Source: CAZEAN01 sp964510225 (lineage in GTDB: Bacteria > Planctomycetota > Planctomycetia > Isosphaerales > Isosphaeraceae). From it: DNA of 64,000 bases. The translations under genes were made by a program, and so were the position numbers. The notes under the pieces are model-generated. The model was not told where the DNA came from. It did no database searches and saw only the letters and a program-made list of their open reading frames with translations. Below, piece after piece: positions 34,090-43,584 of this stretch. The stretch covers positions 7,700-71,699 of the forward strand of contig CAZEAN010000013.1 of NCBI GenBank assembly GCA_964510225.1, written 5' to 3'. Numbering within the stretch: position 1 is the first letter of the stretch; every line of letters starts with the position of its first letter.

Positions 34090-36443
34090 GTAGTTCGATG
34101 ACCTCCCAATCAACACGACTCCTCGTCGCAGGCCTACTGCTGGCATTCCTCTCGATTAGTTCCCTCCCAGCGCGTGCCTCGGATGAGTCCGAAGCTACTC
34201 CTAATGCCGAGCTGCTGGAATCACAAGTACCAGAGGGTCATTCTCACTTTGGCGAGGCCTTTAATGAAGGACCTCGGCAAGCGGCTTATCTTATGGGAAC
34301 GACGGGGAAGGTCGACTTTCCGGTCACCACCACCAGCCCAGAAGCACAAGCTTTTGTGAATCAAGGGGTGGGCCAACTTCACGGGTTCTGGTACTTCGAG
34401 GCCGAACGAAGTTTCCGCCAAGCTGCGGCGATCGATCCCGGTTGCACGATGGCCTACTGGGGGATGGCCATGGCGAATTTCGAAGGAAACAAAGATCGGG
34501 CCAAGAAATTCATCGAAAAAGCCGGTGAACAGTCGACAGAGATAACCGATCGAGAACGCCAGTGGATCGAAGGACTTGCAGATTACCTGAAGTCTTATGA
34601 GGAGGATCGCAAGAAAGCGGCGCGAGTTTACATCAGGAGTCTCGAAGGATTGATTCACGATGATCCTAGTGACCTGGAAGCGAAGGCGTTTCTCGCCGTC
34701 CGGCTCTGGCATTTTAATCGCGACCTCCCCATCAATAGTCATCAGGCCGTCGACTCCCTTCTTGAGCTGATCTTCCAAGTGGAGCCAATGCATCCGGCAC
34801 ACCACTACCGAATCCATCTCTGGGATCGCGAAAAGCCGGAGCGAGCACTTGGCTCCGCAGCACGATGCGGCCAAGCTGCACCGGGGATCGCGCACATGTG
34901 GCATATGCCGAACCACATTTACTCTCGGCTGCATCGCTATGCAGACGCGGTCTGGCAGCAATCGGCCTCATCACGAGTCGACCATGCCCAGATGATCCGA
35001 GACCAAGTACTCCCCGATCAGATTCATAACTACGCGCATAATCAGGAATGGACGGTCCGGAATCTTATTCATATTGGTCGCGTGGAGACAGCGCTCAAGC
35101 TGGCACGAAACCTGATCGAACTCCCTCATCATCCACGCTACAACACCATTGAGCGTCGGGGTCGGAGTGCGAGCTATGGTCGGGCTCGGCTACTCGATAC
35201 GCTGGAGGACTACGAACTCTGGGAAGAGACGATCGCTCTTGCCTCGACCGAGTATCTAGAACCGACCAAACAACCACTCGAACAGATAAAGCGGCTACGT
35301 GCCCTTGGCCGTGCCCATCATGGCCTCGGTGATCAACCGAGACTCGGAGGTGTTGTCACCACCCTTGAAGAGCGGCTCGACCTCCTTGAGACTAAGATTG
35401 AGGAGCTATCGTCGGATGAGGACGATGACGAAGAGTCTGAGCCAGATTGCAGGCTGGAGGAACCTCCGATCGATTCCTCTCGGTTCAAACGATCTCTTGA
35501 ACAGGGAAAGTCCGCCATCGAGAGTGCCCTCCGAGAGCTTAAGGTCTACCAATTCTTGCTCGAAGGTAACCTTGAAGAGGCAGCCTCGGCACTCGGAGAA
35601 GTCCGCGGACTCTCCAAGTGGCGTCTGGCGTGGCTCTATTTCAAGGCGGGGGAACTCGATAAAGCACAGAAAATAGCAGCGGAGTCAGTGGCCGCGAGCC
35701 CCGGACAAGTCTTGCCGTTGGCAATCCAGACGGCAATTCTCCAGGAGGCAGGGGATCAAGAAGCGGCTTTGACTGCGTTTGAGAAACTCCGTGAGCAATC
35801 AGGACATATCGAGAACCGAGAAGTCCGCCCCTTTGCCCGACTCGAACCCATTGCTCGAGCTGCGGGGTTCGGTAGTGATTGGACGGTCGAGAAGCAGGAA
35901 TCCGACGACGTTGGTAATCGTCCCAGCCTTGACTCCCTGGGCCCTCTCTTTTGGGAGCCACCGGTTGCGCCTCGTTGGGAACTCACTGATGTCGAAGGTA
36001 ACACGATCTCGTTTGGGACTCAGAGTCAACGACCGACGCTCCTGATCTTTTATCTCGGGTTCGGTTGTCTCCACTGCGTTGAACAACTGGAAGCAGTCGG
36101 GCCGAGAACCAGCGAGTTTGAACAACTCGGTATCGAGATTATTGGTATCGGGACCGATGACGAAGAGTCATTGAAAGGCTCGATCCAGAAATACGAAGGC
36201 ACAGTTCCTTTTGCACTGCTCTCCAACCCGCAGCTTGATATCTTCAAAGAGTATCGCGTGTTCGATGACTTCGAGTCGGAGCCGCTGCACGGAACATTTC
36301 TAATTGACGCCGACGGATCAATTCGTTGGCATGACATTAGTTATGAGCCGTTCACTAATGTTAATTTCCTCCTTGAGGAAGCACAACGACTTTTAAATCT
36401 GACCGAAGACGATGACGAGATCACTCTTTCGGAGGAGGAGTGA
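34086..36443 (+). CDS. exported TPR protein with C-terminal thioredoxin-like (AhpC/TSA-type) domain
   Basis: 785 residues from ATG 34086, which overlaps the VWA stop. Signal peptide (LLVAGLLLAFLSISSLPARA). The body has helical TPR-type repeats (FWYFEAERSFRQAAAIDPGCTMAYWGMAMANFEGN, AWLYFKAGELDKAQKIAAES) with an acidic patch (SSDEDDDEESEPD). From about residue 635 a thioredoxin-fold domain follows: PTLLIFYLGFGCLHCVEQL with Cys661-x-x-Cys664, IGIGTDDEESLKGS, HGTFLIDADGSIRWHD. The CxxC suggests a redox-active extracytoplasmic protein, as in TlpA-like or peroxiredoxin-like enzymes. It is the last gene of the FHA-VWA operon, and its final 23 bases overlap the converging ABC permease gene. Confidence 0.85.
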   Translation: MSSSMTSQSTRLLVAGLLLAFLSISSLPARASDESEATPNAELLESQVPEGHSHFGEAFNEGPRQAAYLMGTTGKVDFPVTTTSPEAQAFVNQGVGQLHGFWYFEAERSFRQAAAIDPGCTMAYWGMAMANFEGNKDRAKKFIEKAGEQSTEITDRERQWIEGLADYLKSYEEDRKKAARVYIRSLEGLIHDDPSDLEAKAFLAVRLWHFNRDLPINSHQAVDSLLELIFQVEPMHPAHHYRIHLWDREKPERALGSAARCGQAAPGIAHMWHMPNHIYSRLHRYADAVWQQSASSRVDHAQMIRDQVLPDQIHNYAHNQEWTVRNLIHIGRVETALKLARNLIELPHHPRYNTIERRGRSASYGRARLLDTLEDYELWEETIALASTEYLEPTKQPLEQIKRLRALGRAHHGLGDQPRLGGVVTTLEERLDLLETKIEELSSDEDDDEESEPDCRLEEPPIDSSRFKRSLEQGKSAIESALRELKVYQFLLEGNLEEAASALGEVRGLSKWRLAWLYFKAGELDKAQKIAAESVAASPGQVLPLAIQTAILQEAGDQEAALTAFEKLREQSGHIENREVRPFARLEPIARAAGFGSDWTVEKQESDDVGNRPSLDSLGPLFWEPPVAPRWELTDVEGNTISFGTQSQRPTLLIFYLGFGCLHCVEQLEAVGPRTSEFEQLGIEIIGIGTDDEESLKGSIQKYEGTVPFALLSNPQLDIFKEYRVFDDFESEPLHGTFLIDADGSIRWHDISYEPFTNVNFLLEEAQRLLNLTEDDDEITLSEEE

Positions 36444-38706
36444 TCGAGGGTTTTGGTCGAGGTTTGACAAAAGCCGTCAAGAAAAGGCCGATCACGGTTG
36501 CTACAACACTGGCGACCAACCAAGTGATCGGTAAGTGATCCTGCTCTTCAACTCCAAAGCCCAATGCTTCCAACTCCGGTTGGTAGGCAAACAAGAGCAT
36601 CAAGAGTCCATTGTGGGTAGCATGGAGAAGCATCGAAGGCCAGAGGCTCTGACTTCTGTATGCTACCAATCCGAGCACCAATCCAAGAAGCGAACTTGTG
36701 ACAAATCGCTCAAGCTGAATCTGTGTTGGTGTGACAAGGTGAAACAAACCGAAGAGTAATGCGGAAGCAATGATGGTCCCGATTGGCTTCAAACGGGTCC
36801 CGAGAGACCGCATCACGAAGCCTCGGAAAAAGTATTCTTCGGAAAGGGCCGGCAAGATGGCGAATCCGAGAATCAAGATGACGGTCGAAATCGACCGAAG
36901 TTGTTCGATGTTCTCTTGGTAGCGTTTCAAGAGGCTCTCGTTGAATCCGCCAAAGCCAAGCTGTTGCAATCCTAGGATCAGTTCATGTGCTAGCGGCCAG
37001 AGAGATGTTCCGAGAAGAAGAGCGCTTAGAAAGATTAGCGGTGATACGGGGCGCTTTGTTCCTAGAGCGTTCCGGATTCGGACGTTAGCAGTCAAGATGA
37101 CAATTGTCGGTAAACCAATAAAGAGCAGGATTTGGACGGCTGAGGCCAGCAAGACTCGAGTCAGCGTGTCCTCCCCTCCAAAACGGGCGACTGCTGACTG
37201 CAAGAGCAACTGAACCGGAAAGGCGATTGTGGATGCCAAGAGGACGGCTGGAATCGGGACCGAGGCTCGAGGGGCTCGAGGACGTCGAAACAGATCGCCA
37301 AGACTTCCCGGTGTCGAATTCAGAACAGACTCGGCACCGAAGATCCGAGCTGCAATCGCTAAGGCGATCACTGCATAGACCAGGGTTGATCCAGCGACGA
37401 TTGAGAGCGCCACGAAAGAGCCATTCCCCTCAATCAAATCCCTTGAAAGCAAGACAACGTTGAGAAGTGGTGTGATACAGAGTAAGCCCTGCAACTCAAT
37501 TCCGGGGAAGAGTGCAATGAAACCAGGGGTCATTGCGACGAGCATGAGTGGGATTACGTAAACCTGGGCTTCTTTAAAGCTCCGCGCCACGCTTGCAAGT
37601 GCCAAGAGCAATCCGGAGAAGAAGGCAGCAAAGAGAACCAAGAGCCCGATGATCTGGAGGATTGCACCCAGCGAAATCACTGAATTCTCAAAGAGAATCG
37701 GCCCGAACCCTGATACGGCAATCGTCGAGGCCATGCAGACAAGGTTTGCTGTTGCCGTGAGGACTGCGACAATCAAAACAGCGGCATACTTCGCAACTAA
37801 GACATCAAGGCGTGGGACCGGAGAGGCAATAACAAGCTCGAGGGTTCCACGTTCCCGTTCCCCGGCGGTCAAGTCGATCGCGGGATAGACAGCCCCTGTA
37901 ATCGTCATCAAGATCAGGACGAGCGGAATCAGGCCGGCGAGAGAGACTAACCCGCTTGGTCCTTCAGTTTCGGTCTTGATGGGTGCTTCTTGGATCGCCA
38001 GAGGACGCAATGGAAAGGTCCCGTTACTGGCCTCCAGGAAGATTCGACGGGCCTCGGGTGGAACGTCACCCGGAAGTGTTGACGCCGCCGTCCGAAACCG
38101 CTCACCCGCGGCATTCAGGCGTTGCTCCAGGAAACCGATGTCTGCCGAGGTCATCCAACGATCAAAGTACTCGGCGAGGCGTTCTCCAAGACTCGACGAC
38201 TCGAGATAGATCAACTCCACCCGGACCGCCAGCGGACGCCAAGGTGGAATCTCGGGCCTCTCGCCGGGAGGGGCGTTTGTCATCTTGATCCAGAGGTCGA
38301 CCTCACCCAGCGTTACAGCCATCGCAGGGTCGGCGACCTCGATGAGCCGAACTGGCGTTACTTCCGGAAGTAGAGGGTCCTCGCTCGCAACAGGTCTTGA
38401 TGAGAAGAAGTTGAGTTTCGGATCTGCCGGTGGAGTACCATAAATTGATAGCAGTCGGAGCAAAAAGCCTTTGTCTTCAACTCCCGTAATCGCAATCCGA
38501 TACTCTTCGGGAGGTGCGTTGAGGGCCTGACTGAGGAGGAACTGCTGGAATCCAATAGCAAGTAGGGGATAAAGAAGTAACGGCATTAAAAACAATGTAA
38601 GGACAGTCCGACGATCTCGAAGACTGTCACGACACTCTTTAAGTGCAAGGCGGGTGACTCGACGGAGCCTGGAGTCGCTGACGCTCACGTTCGGATCGAC
38701 GGTCAT
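36421..38706 (-). CDS. ABC-2 type permease fused to CPBP intramembrane protease
   Basis: 761 residues. The first 480 form a NatB-like permease: LALKECRDSLRDRRTVLTLFLMPLLLYPLLAIGF, a large extracytoplasmic loop, then AGERERGTLELVIASPVPRLDVLVAKY and several helices. The C-terminal 250 residues are a CPBP (CAAX-protease-like) domain with LSEEYFFRG (EExxxR), ALLFGLFHL (FxxxH) and LLHATHNGLL (HxxxN), all catalytic residues present. The fusion links a Na+- or drug-type exporter to an intramembrane protease. The start overlaps the ATPase gene by ATGA. The 3' end overlaps the converging TPR-redoxin gene. Substrate of either half is unknown. Confidence 0.9.
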   Translation of the reverse strand: MTVDPNVSVSDSRLRRVTRLALKECRDSLRDRRTVLTLFLMPLLLYPLLAIGFQQFLLSQALNAPPEEYRIAITGVEDKGFLLRLLSIYGTPPADPKLNFFSSRPVASEDPLLPEVTPVRLIEVADPAMAVTLGEVDLWIKMTNAPPGERPEIPPWRPLAVRVELIYLESSSLGERLAEYFDRWMTSADIGFLEQRLNAAGERFRTAASTLPGDVPPEARRIFLEASNGTFPLRPLAIQEAPIKTETEGPSGLVSLAGLIPLVLILMTITGAVYPAIDLTAGERERGTLELVIASPVPRLDVLVAKYAAVLIVAVLTATANLVCMASTIAVSGFGPILFENSVISLGAILQIIGLLVLFAAFFSGLLLALASVARSFKEAQVYVIPLMLVAMTPGFIALFPGIELQGLLCITPLLNVVLLSRDLIEGNGSFVALSIVAGSTLVYAVIALAIAARIFGAESVLNSTPGSLGDLFRRPRAPRASVPIPAVLLASTIAFPVQLLLQSAVARFGGEDTLTRVLLASAVQILLFIGLPTIVILTANVRIRNALGTKRPVSPLIFLSALLLGTSLWPLAHELILGLQQLGFGGFNESLLKRYQENIEQLRSISTVILILGFAILPALSEEYFFRGFVMRSLGTRLKPIGTIIASALLFGLFHLVTPTQIQLERFVTSSLLGLVLGLVAYRSQSLWPSMLLHATHNGLLMLLFAYQPELEALGFGVEEQDHLPITWLVASVVATVIGLFLTAFVKPRPKPSITPPPKE

Positions 38707-39476
38707 GACCGGACGGCCTCCGAAGGGCTGGCGCTGATCGTCCGAGTCGGCGCTGCCAAATCAATGAACATTTCCACCAACGAGTGTCGGTTCGTTGCAG
38801 CTCGGAGTTCGTCGAGCGTTCCTTGGATCACCATCGAGCCTCGATCAAGGAGCCCGAAGCGAGTTGCGAGGCGTTCGGCTTCGTCAAGCCGATGGGTACA
38901 GAGAATCACTGCTTTTCCTTGCTCCCGGACGTGGTCGATGAACTCAGCGACTGTCTGACTCCCCAAGACATCGAGTCCTAGTGTCGGCTCGTCGAGGAGG
39001 AGGACGGGTGGATCATGAACCAGTGCCCGTGCCAGATTCAATCGTTGTTTCTGCCCCGTACTCAACGCATTGCAGCGACGATCCAAGAAAGTCCCGAGCC
39101 CAAATGTTTCGGAGAGTCGTCCCATTCGATCTTCGGCAAGGAGTCGTGGCACCCCGTAGAGATCAGCAAAATAGCTCAAGGTCTCCCGTGCAGATTGCCA
39201 GGGGTAAATACCAGCATTGGCAGAAACGAGTCCGATCCGCCGTTTGACTTCGGTTGGGCTTTGATCAGATCGGAATCCATCGATCGATGCGGTTCCTGCT
39301 GTCGGAACTAAGAGCCCGAGGATCATCCGGATCGTCGTCGTCTTGCCCGCACCGTTAGGACCGAGGAGTCCGAAGACATCACCGGAAGCTACCTGGAACG
39401 TAATGCTGTTGACGGCGACTACTTCCCCACCACCAGGGAGTTCATAAACTTTTCGAAGTTCAGTGACATCAACCAT
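38703..39476 (-). CDS. NatA-like ABC transporter ATP-binding protein
   Basis: 257 residues from ATG 39476 (MVDVTELRKVYEL); the frame is open further upstream but the added part is not conserved. Walker A GPNGAGKTT, signature LSTGQKQRLNLARAL, Walker B VLLLDEPTLGLD and switch LCTHR are all present. It pairs with the permease-protease fusion encoded downstream with a four-base overlap. The closest named type is the NatAB sodium exporter, which would fit a cell with a Na+-pumping decarboxylase, but drug or peptide export is equally possible. Confidence 0.9.
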   Translation of the reverse strand: MVDVTELRKVYELPGGGEVVAVNSITFQVASGDVFGLLGPNGAGKTTTIRMILGLLVPTAGTASIDGFRSDQSPTEVKRRIGLVSANAGIYPWQSARETLSYFADLYGVPRLLAEDRMGRLSETFGLGTFLDRRCNALSTGQKQRLNLARALVHDPPVLLLDEPTLGLDVLGSQTVAEFIDHVREQGKAVILCTHRLDEAERLATRFGLLDRGSMVIQGTLDELRAATNRHSLVEMFIDLAAPTRTISASPSEAVRS

Positions 39477-39844
39477 CTGCAACCTAATGATGGCATTGGG
39501 AGTAGGTCGTAACGAACGTAATTTGCAGATTGTAAACCGGAGGAGATGTTCGGACACCCCCTCAGTCGACTCACCATCCGTCTGCGGAAGTGTCTTGATC
39601 GAGTTCAGGGATCGTGATCAAAGGCTTTGTCGATCTGGATACCTTCCATTCATAAGAGGCTCATTCAATTTCTTCAGCCGGCAGACGGGGGTGGCCTGAC
39701 ACGTGAATAATCTTGGAGAGGCTTTGATATAAGTGTGCAGGAGGTTGAATTGGGTGATCCTCCGTGGTCCGATATCATGTGAGTCTGATCTCTAATCGCA
39801 TTGGAACGACGGGCGTCACCGCACAAACTGAGATATTAAATTCC
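39477..39844. other. divergent intergenic region, no gene seen
   Basis: About 370 bases between the leftward ABC genes and the rightward comM gene. It must hold both promoters. No clear hairpin, operator or conserved ORF was seen. Confidence 0.4.
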
Positions 39845-41380
39845 ATGCTTGCAAAACTAGCCTCGTTCACGCTGGTCGGCATCGAAGCGGAGGCGGTCGA
39901 GGTTGAGGTGGATGTTTCCACGGCTCCGGTCCCGAAGACTGTTTTGGTCGGTCTCGCTGAGACAGCAGTCCGCGAAAGTACCCACAGAGTCGAACGCGCC
40001 TTGGTGAATTCGGGCTACCGCCGTCCGACGGATCGGGTAGTTATTAATCTGGCGCCTGCTGATTTAAAGAAAGACGCAGGAGGGTTTGATCTCCCGATTG
40101 CCTTGGGTCTCCTTATCGGAAGTGCCCAGCTTGGCATCGAGCGGTTGGGCGACTATGCGGTTGTTGGTGAGTTGGCCCTGACAGGTGAAACGCGACCGAT
40201 CAAAGGAGCGTTGGCGATGGCGCTTCAGTCGGCGGCAGAAGGGCGTGATGGGTTACTTGTGCCAGCAGCTAATGCAGCCGAAGCCGCGGTAGTCGAGGGG
40301 CTCGACGTGATCCCGGTCGGAAGCCTCGCGGAAGCGGTCGGATTCTTTTCCGGCGAACTCGACATTGAGCCTGCTTCGATCGACCTGGAAGAGGTCTTTC
40401 TCAAGCGCGCTGTTTATGAAGAGGATTATGTAGATGTCAAAGGTCAAGAAGCCGCGAAGCGCGCGATGCTGATCGCTGCGGCGGGTGCACATAACGTTCT
40501 CATGATCGGTCCCCCGGGGACGGGAAAAACGCTCCTCGCAAAGCGACTTCCGACAATCATGCCCGCCCTGACCCCCTCCGAAAGTCTTGAGACAACGCGG
40601 ATCTTCAGCGCCCTCGGGCTCTTACCGGCCGATCGTCCCCTTCTCGGCATCCGACCGTTCCGTCATCCGCACCATTCGGTCAGTGATGCGGGACTTGTCG
40701 GCGGCGGGAGCACGCCACAGCCTGGCGAGATAAGCCTGGCGCATAACGGCGTTCTCTTCCTCGATGAACTTCCCGAGTTCAACCGGAAAACCCTCGAAGT
40801 CCTTCGGCAGCCGCTTGAAGAAGGTGAGGTCACGATTAGTCGAGCACTCCGGAGTGTGACCTTTCCCGCGAACTTCGTGTTGGTCGCCGCGATGAATCCT
40901 TGTCCCTGTGGATATCGAGGGGATCCAAGACGTGCCTGCAGCTGCTCGCCCCCACAGGTAGAGCGTTATCTGAGTAAGATTTCGGGACCACTCTTAGATC
41001 GAATCGATCTCCATCTTCATGTTCCGGCCGTCCCGTTCACACAACTCGCGGAAGCCCCTCCGGGGCCGACCTCGGAAGATCTCCGGAAGCTTGTCCGGAC
41101 GGCAAGAGCGAGTCAGATCGCACGATTCGAGGGGCGGGAAACATCGGTGAACGGTCGGATGACTCCCCGGCAAGTCCGTGAATACTGTGCACTCAAGCCA
41201 GAATCGGCGGCACTCTTGAAAGGGGCGATGGAGGAACTCGGACTCTCGGCACGGGCCCATGATAAAGTCCTCCGGGTGGCTCGGACGTTGGCCGACCTCG
41301 AAAAGACCGATGAGATCGAGCCGCAACACATCGCTGAAGCCGTTGGCTATCGATCGCTCGATCGGGGTGTCTGGGCCTAA
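39845..41380 (+). CDS. comM: ComM/YifB family Mg-chelatase-like AAA+ helicase
   Basis: 511 residues from ATG 39845; the frame is open to 39764 but MLAKLASFTLVGIEA is the family start. N-terminal ChlI/Lon-like domain (VPKTVLVGLAETAVRES, INLAPADLKKDAGGFDLPIALG), AAA+ core with Walker A GPPGTGKT, Walker B ISLAHNGVLFLDELPEF and sensor NPCPCGY, a four-cysteine patch (CPCGYRGDPRRACSC) and the C-terminal helical domain (ARAHDKVLRVARTLADLE). In Vibrio the homologue is a hexameric helicase that extends heteroduplex during natural transformation. No other competence gene is in the window. Confidence 0.94.
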   Translation: MLAKLASFTLVGIEAEAVEVEVDVSTAPVPKTVLVGLAETAVRESTHRVERALVNSGYRRPTDRVVINLAPADLKKDAGGFDLPIALGLLIGSAQLGIERLGDYAVVGELALTGETRPIKGALAMALQSAAEGRDGLLVPAANAAEAAVVEGLDVIPVGSLAEAVGFFSGELDIEPASIDLEEVFLKRAVYEEDYVDVKGQEAAKRAMLIAAAGAHNVLMIGPPGTGKTLLAKRLPTIMPALTPSESLETTRIFSALGLLPADRPLLGIRPFRHPHHSVSDAGLVGGGSTPQPGEISLAHNGVLFLDELPEFNRKTLEVLRQPLEEGEVTISRALRSVTFPANFVLVAAMNPCPCGYRGDPRRACSCSPPQVERYLSKISGPLLDRIDLHLHVPAVPFTQLAEAPPGPTSEDLRKLVRTARASQIARFEGRETSVNGRMTPRQVREYCALKPESAALLKGAMEELGLSARAHDKVLRVARTLADLEKTDEIEPQHIAEAVGYRSLDRGVWA

Positions 41381-41468
41381 CTTGATTCTGGAGCCAAATA
41401 AGCCCCTAGAATAAACGTCGGTGCGATCGAGTCTGCTTTGTTGCCTTTCCCGGTAGAGAGGGGGAGCC

Positions 41469-43163
41469 GTGGATCTTGTCGGACGTGCGAAGAGTTGGAT
41501 CGGCGGTTCCAGCGCTCGACAAACCGAAGTAGAACCGGAACCCTACCGCGTTCAATGTCCTGCAGGGCATGTCATCCGAGGTCATCGGCTCGAATCGTAC
41601 CAGGCGATTCGTTGTCCGACCTGTTCGGCTGGTGTCTTTATCCTCCCGAATAGTCCGCTTCCGATCCCCCCCAGTCCCCCAAACGTGAACCGATCGACTT
41701 CGAAGCGATCCATGCCCGATGCAACGGATGATCGCCCCATTCCGCTCTCCGATCATCTCGAACCGGCGGGACTCGAAGAGGCTGATGGTGAAATTGAGTG
41801 GATCGATCCGATTCCTGACGACGTTGCGCCGGGAGCTGAACCAGTTCCAAGCACTCCTGACGTAGACCCAGTCGAGGTTGCGGTTGCGGAAGCGGAAACG
41901 AACCACAAAATTGAAGGTAAACCAGGGGAGTCACCATCAACCACATCATCCCCGAAACCAACAGGGCCGGACCTGGAAAAGCGGGGAACTCGGACTCAGC
42001 CACGACGGCGTCCTCAAGAAGATCCTCCTGGAGCCCAGAGATCCCGGACACCCAAACGAAGGCCTCTAGATCCAGCTTCCGAACCTCTTCCGACGCCTCT
42101 CTCCGACGATGATTGGGAAAACTCGGCAGAATCTGAGGAGATCTTCGATGTTGAGAGGACAACGCTCGTCGAAAGGCTCCAGCGCAATGGACCCACTCTC
42201 GTTGCCCTGACCGTCCTTGGGTTCTTGGTGATTACGGTTGTCTGGACGATTCAACGGAATATCCGGAGGGACGATCCCGCCCTCGTCAATCAGGGGCTCT
42301 CGGAGGGAATTGAGGCCCTCGATGACGGCGATTTCGATCGAGCCCATCAGCTCCTTGGTCCTGCTGCCACTGCCGCAGAACGCCTCGGTGTCAGCTCGAT
42401 CAGTGGAGGAGATCGGGTGACCCAAGCCGCCCGAGAAGCGGCGATTTACGTCGATCTGATTCCAGAGCCGCTTGAGGAGATTCTCGAGTCGAGGGCCTCA
42501 GCGACTGACCTCGAAGCCTGGAATCGTGAATTTGAGCGACGATACAACGGGAAGGCGATTCTGATTGAATCAAGGATTGCGGAGTCGGTTAGTCCAGGTG
42601 ATCCGCTTGAATTGGAGTACCTGATTCTTGCAGAAGGGGTCCGTCGTGATCGTCCTCGACGTGGATCGCTGCGGTTTGATCAATTCGAGCTTTTCAGAGA
42701 GAATCGCCCTGAGCCTGGCCTCACGGTTGTCTTCGGAGCACGATTGGATCGGATCGAGTTGGAACAAAGCGGCAACTTTGGCTTTATACTCGAACCTGAG
42801 AGCGGTGTGACGATGACGTCACAAGGTGCACTCCGGGCGATCGGATGGGGACCGATCGAAGGCATCGACTCGGATCAAGCGTCTTTTCAAGCTCAGGGGA
42901 TTCCTCATGTTGATCCGATCCTCGGATTGTTAATGACCGTGAAATGGCCTCCCCAAGAACTGGAACGGAACTTGCCCCGGAGCGAAGTCAGACGACTCCT
43001 TGGCGCTCCGGAACGGTATGGACGCTCCGCGTCTCGCGGCGAATTCATCGAGCAGTGGATTTATGACGAGGTAGGGCTCCGTCGCCAGTTTGTGAATTTC
43101 CGACAACCTATCGGCGTCTCCAGCAACGCCGGATTGCATTCCTGGTTCTTAATTACACCTTGA
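41469..43163 (+). CDS. zinc-ribbon, single-helix membrane protein of unknown function
   Basis: 564 residues from GTG 41469, with a purine-rich site (GAGGGGGAG) just upstream. Residues 25-55 form a small zinc-ribbon-like unit (CPAGHVIRGHR and RCPTCSAGVF). A long acidic and Pro/Arg-rich linker with two runs of prolines follows, then one membrane helix near 237-258 (LVALTVLGFLVITVVWTI) and a soluble C-terminal domain of 300 residues. The very end (RSEVRRLLGAPERYGRSA, EQWIYDEVGL) resembles the SmpA/OmlA-type LG.P......EQW.Y pattern. It follows comM on the same strand with an 88-base gap. Function unknown. Confidence 0.7.
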   Translation: MDLVGRAKSWIGGSSARQTEVEPEPYRVQCPAGHVIRGHRLESYQAIRCPTCSAGVFILPNSPLPIPPSPPNVNRSTSKRSMPDATDDRPIPLSDHLEPAGLEEADGEIEWIDPIPDDVAPGAEPVPSTPDVDPVEVAVAEAETNHKIEGKPGESPSTTSSPKPTGPDLEKRGTRTQPRRRPQEDPPGAQRSRTPKRRPLDPASEPLPTPLSDDDWENSAESEEIFDVERTTLVERLQRNGPTLVALTVLGFLVITVVWTIQRNIRRDDPALVNQGLSEGIEALDDGDFDRAHQLLGPAATAAERLGVSSISGGDRVTQAAREAAIYVDLIPEPLEEILESRASATDLEAWNREFERRYNGKAILIESRIAESVSPGDPLELEYLILAEGVRRDRPRRGSLRFDQFELFRENRPEPGLTVVFGARLDRIELEQSGNFGFILEPESGVTMTSQGALRAIGWGPIEGIDSDQASFQAQGIPHVDPILGLLMTVKWPPQELERNLPRSEVRRLLGAPERYGRSASRGEFIEQWIYDEVGLRRQFVNFRQPIGVSSNAGLHSWFLITP

Positions 43164-43584
43164 CCTTGATCAAATCGTTCTCGGTCCGACCAACCAGCCT
43201 GTCCAGTCGATCATCGGTCTTTTCTCCGAATTCTTGCAAACCTTCGCCTCTGGCGGCCGTATGACCTAAAGTACGATGTAAGTAACGAGGTTGATGCTTG
43301 TCCTCGGCGCATAATGTGCTAGGATTCGCAGCCAAGAACACCGGCGTTTCTTCCTGCAATTATTCCATCGCCCTCAACCTTCACACGCCGGTACTCCGAC
43401 TTGAATTGATCCTACTCGGCTCCTCCGAGTTCGCCAGTGTTGCGACTGCGAATTCGGTCCGCGCCCAGTGATTGAACTCAACGAAGCGCATCCATGAGAC
43501 AAGTTGAAACAGCATCTTACAGGGTTTGTGATCTCTTTTCCGGTCGTCAAACCCGAAACGATGAGCAACCGATGGAGGTGTGAC
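43164..43584. other. intergenic region, no gene seen
   Basis: About 420 bases before the DksA-type gene. No terminator with T-run and no RNA gene recognised. ORFs on both strands in this stretch lack any domain. A GGAGGT ribosome site at 43574-43579 fixes the next start. Confidence 0.4.
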
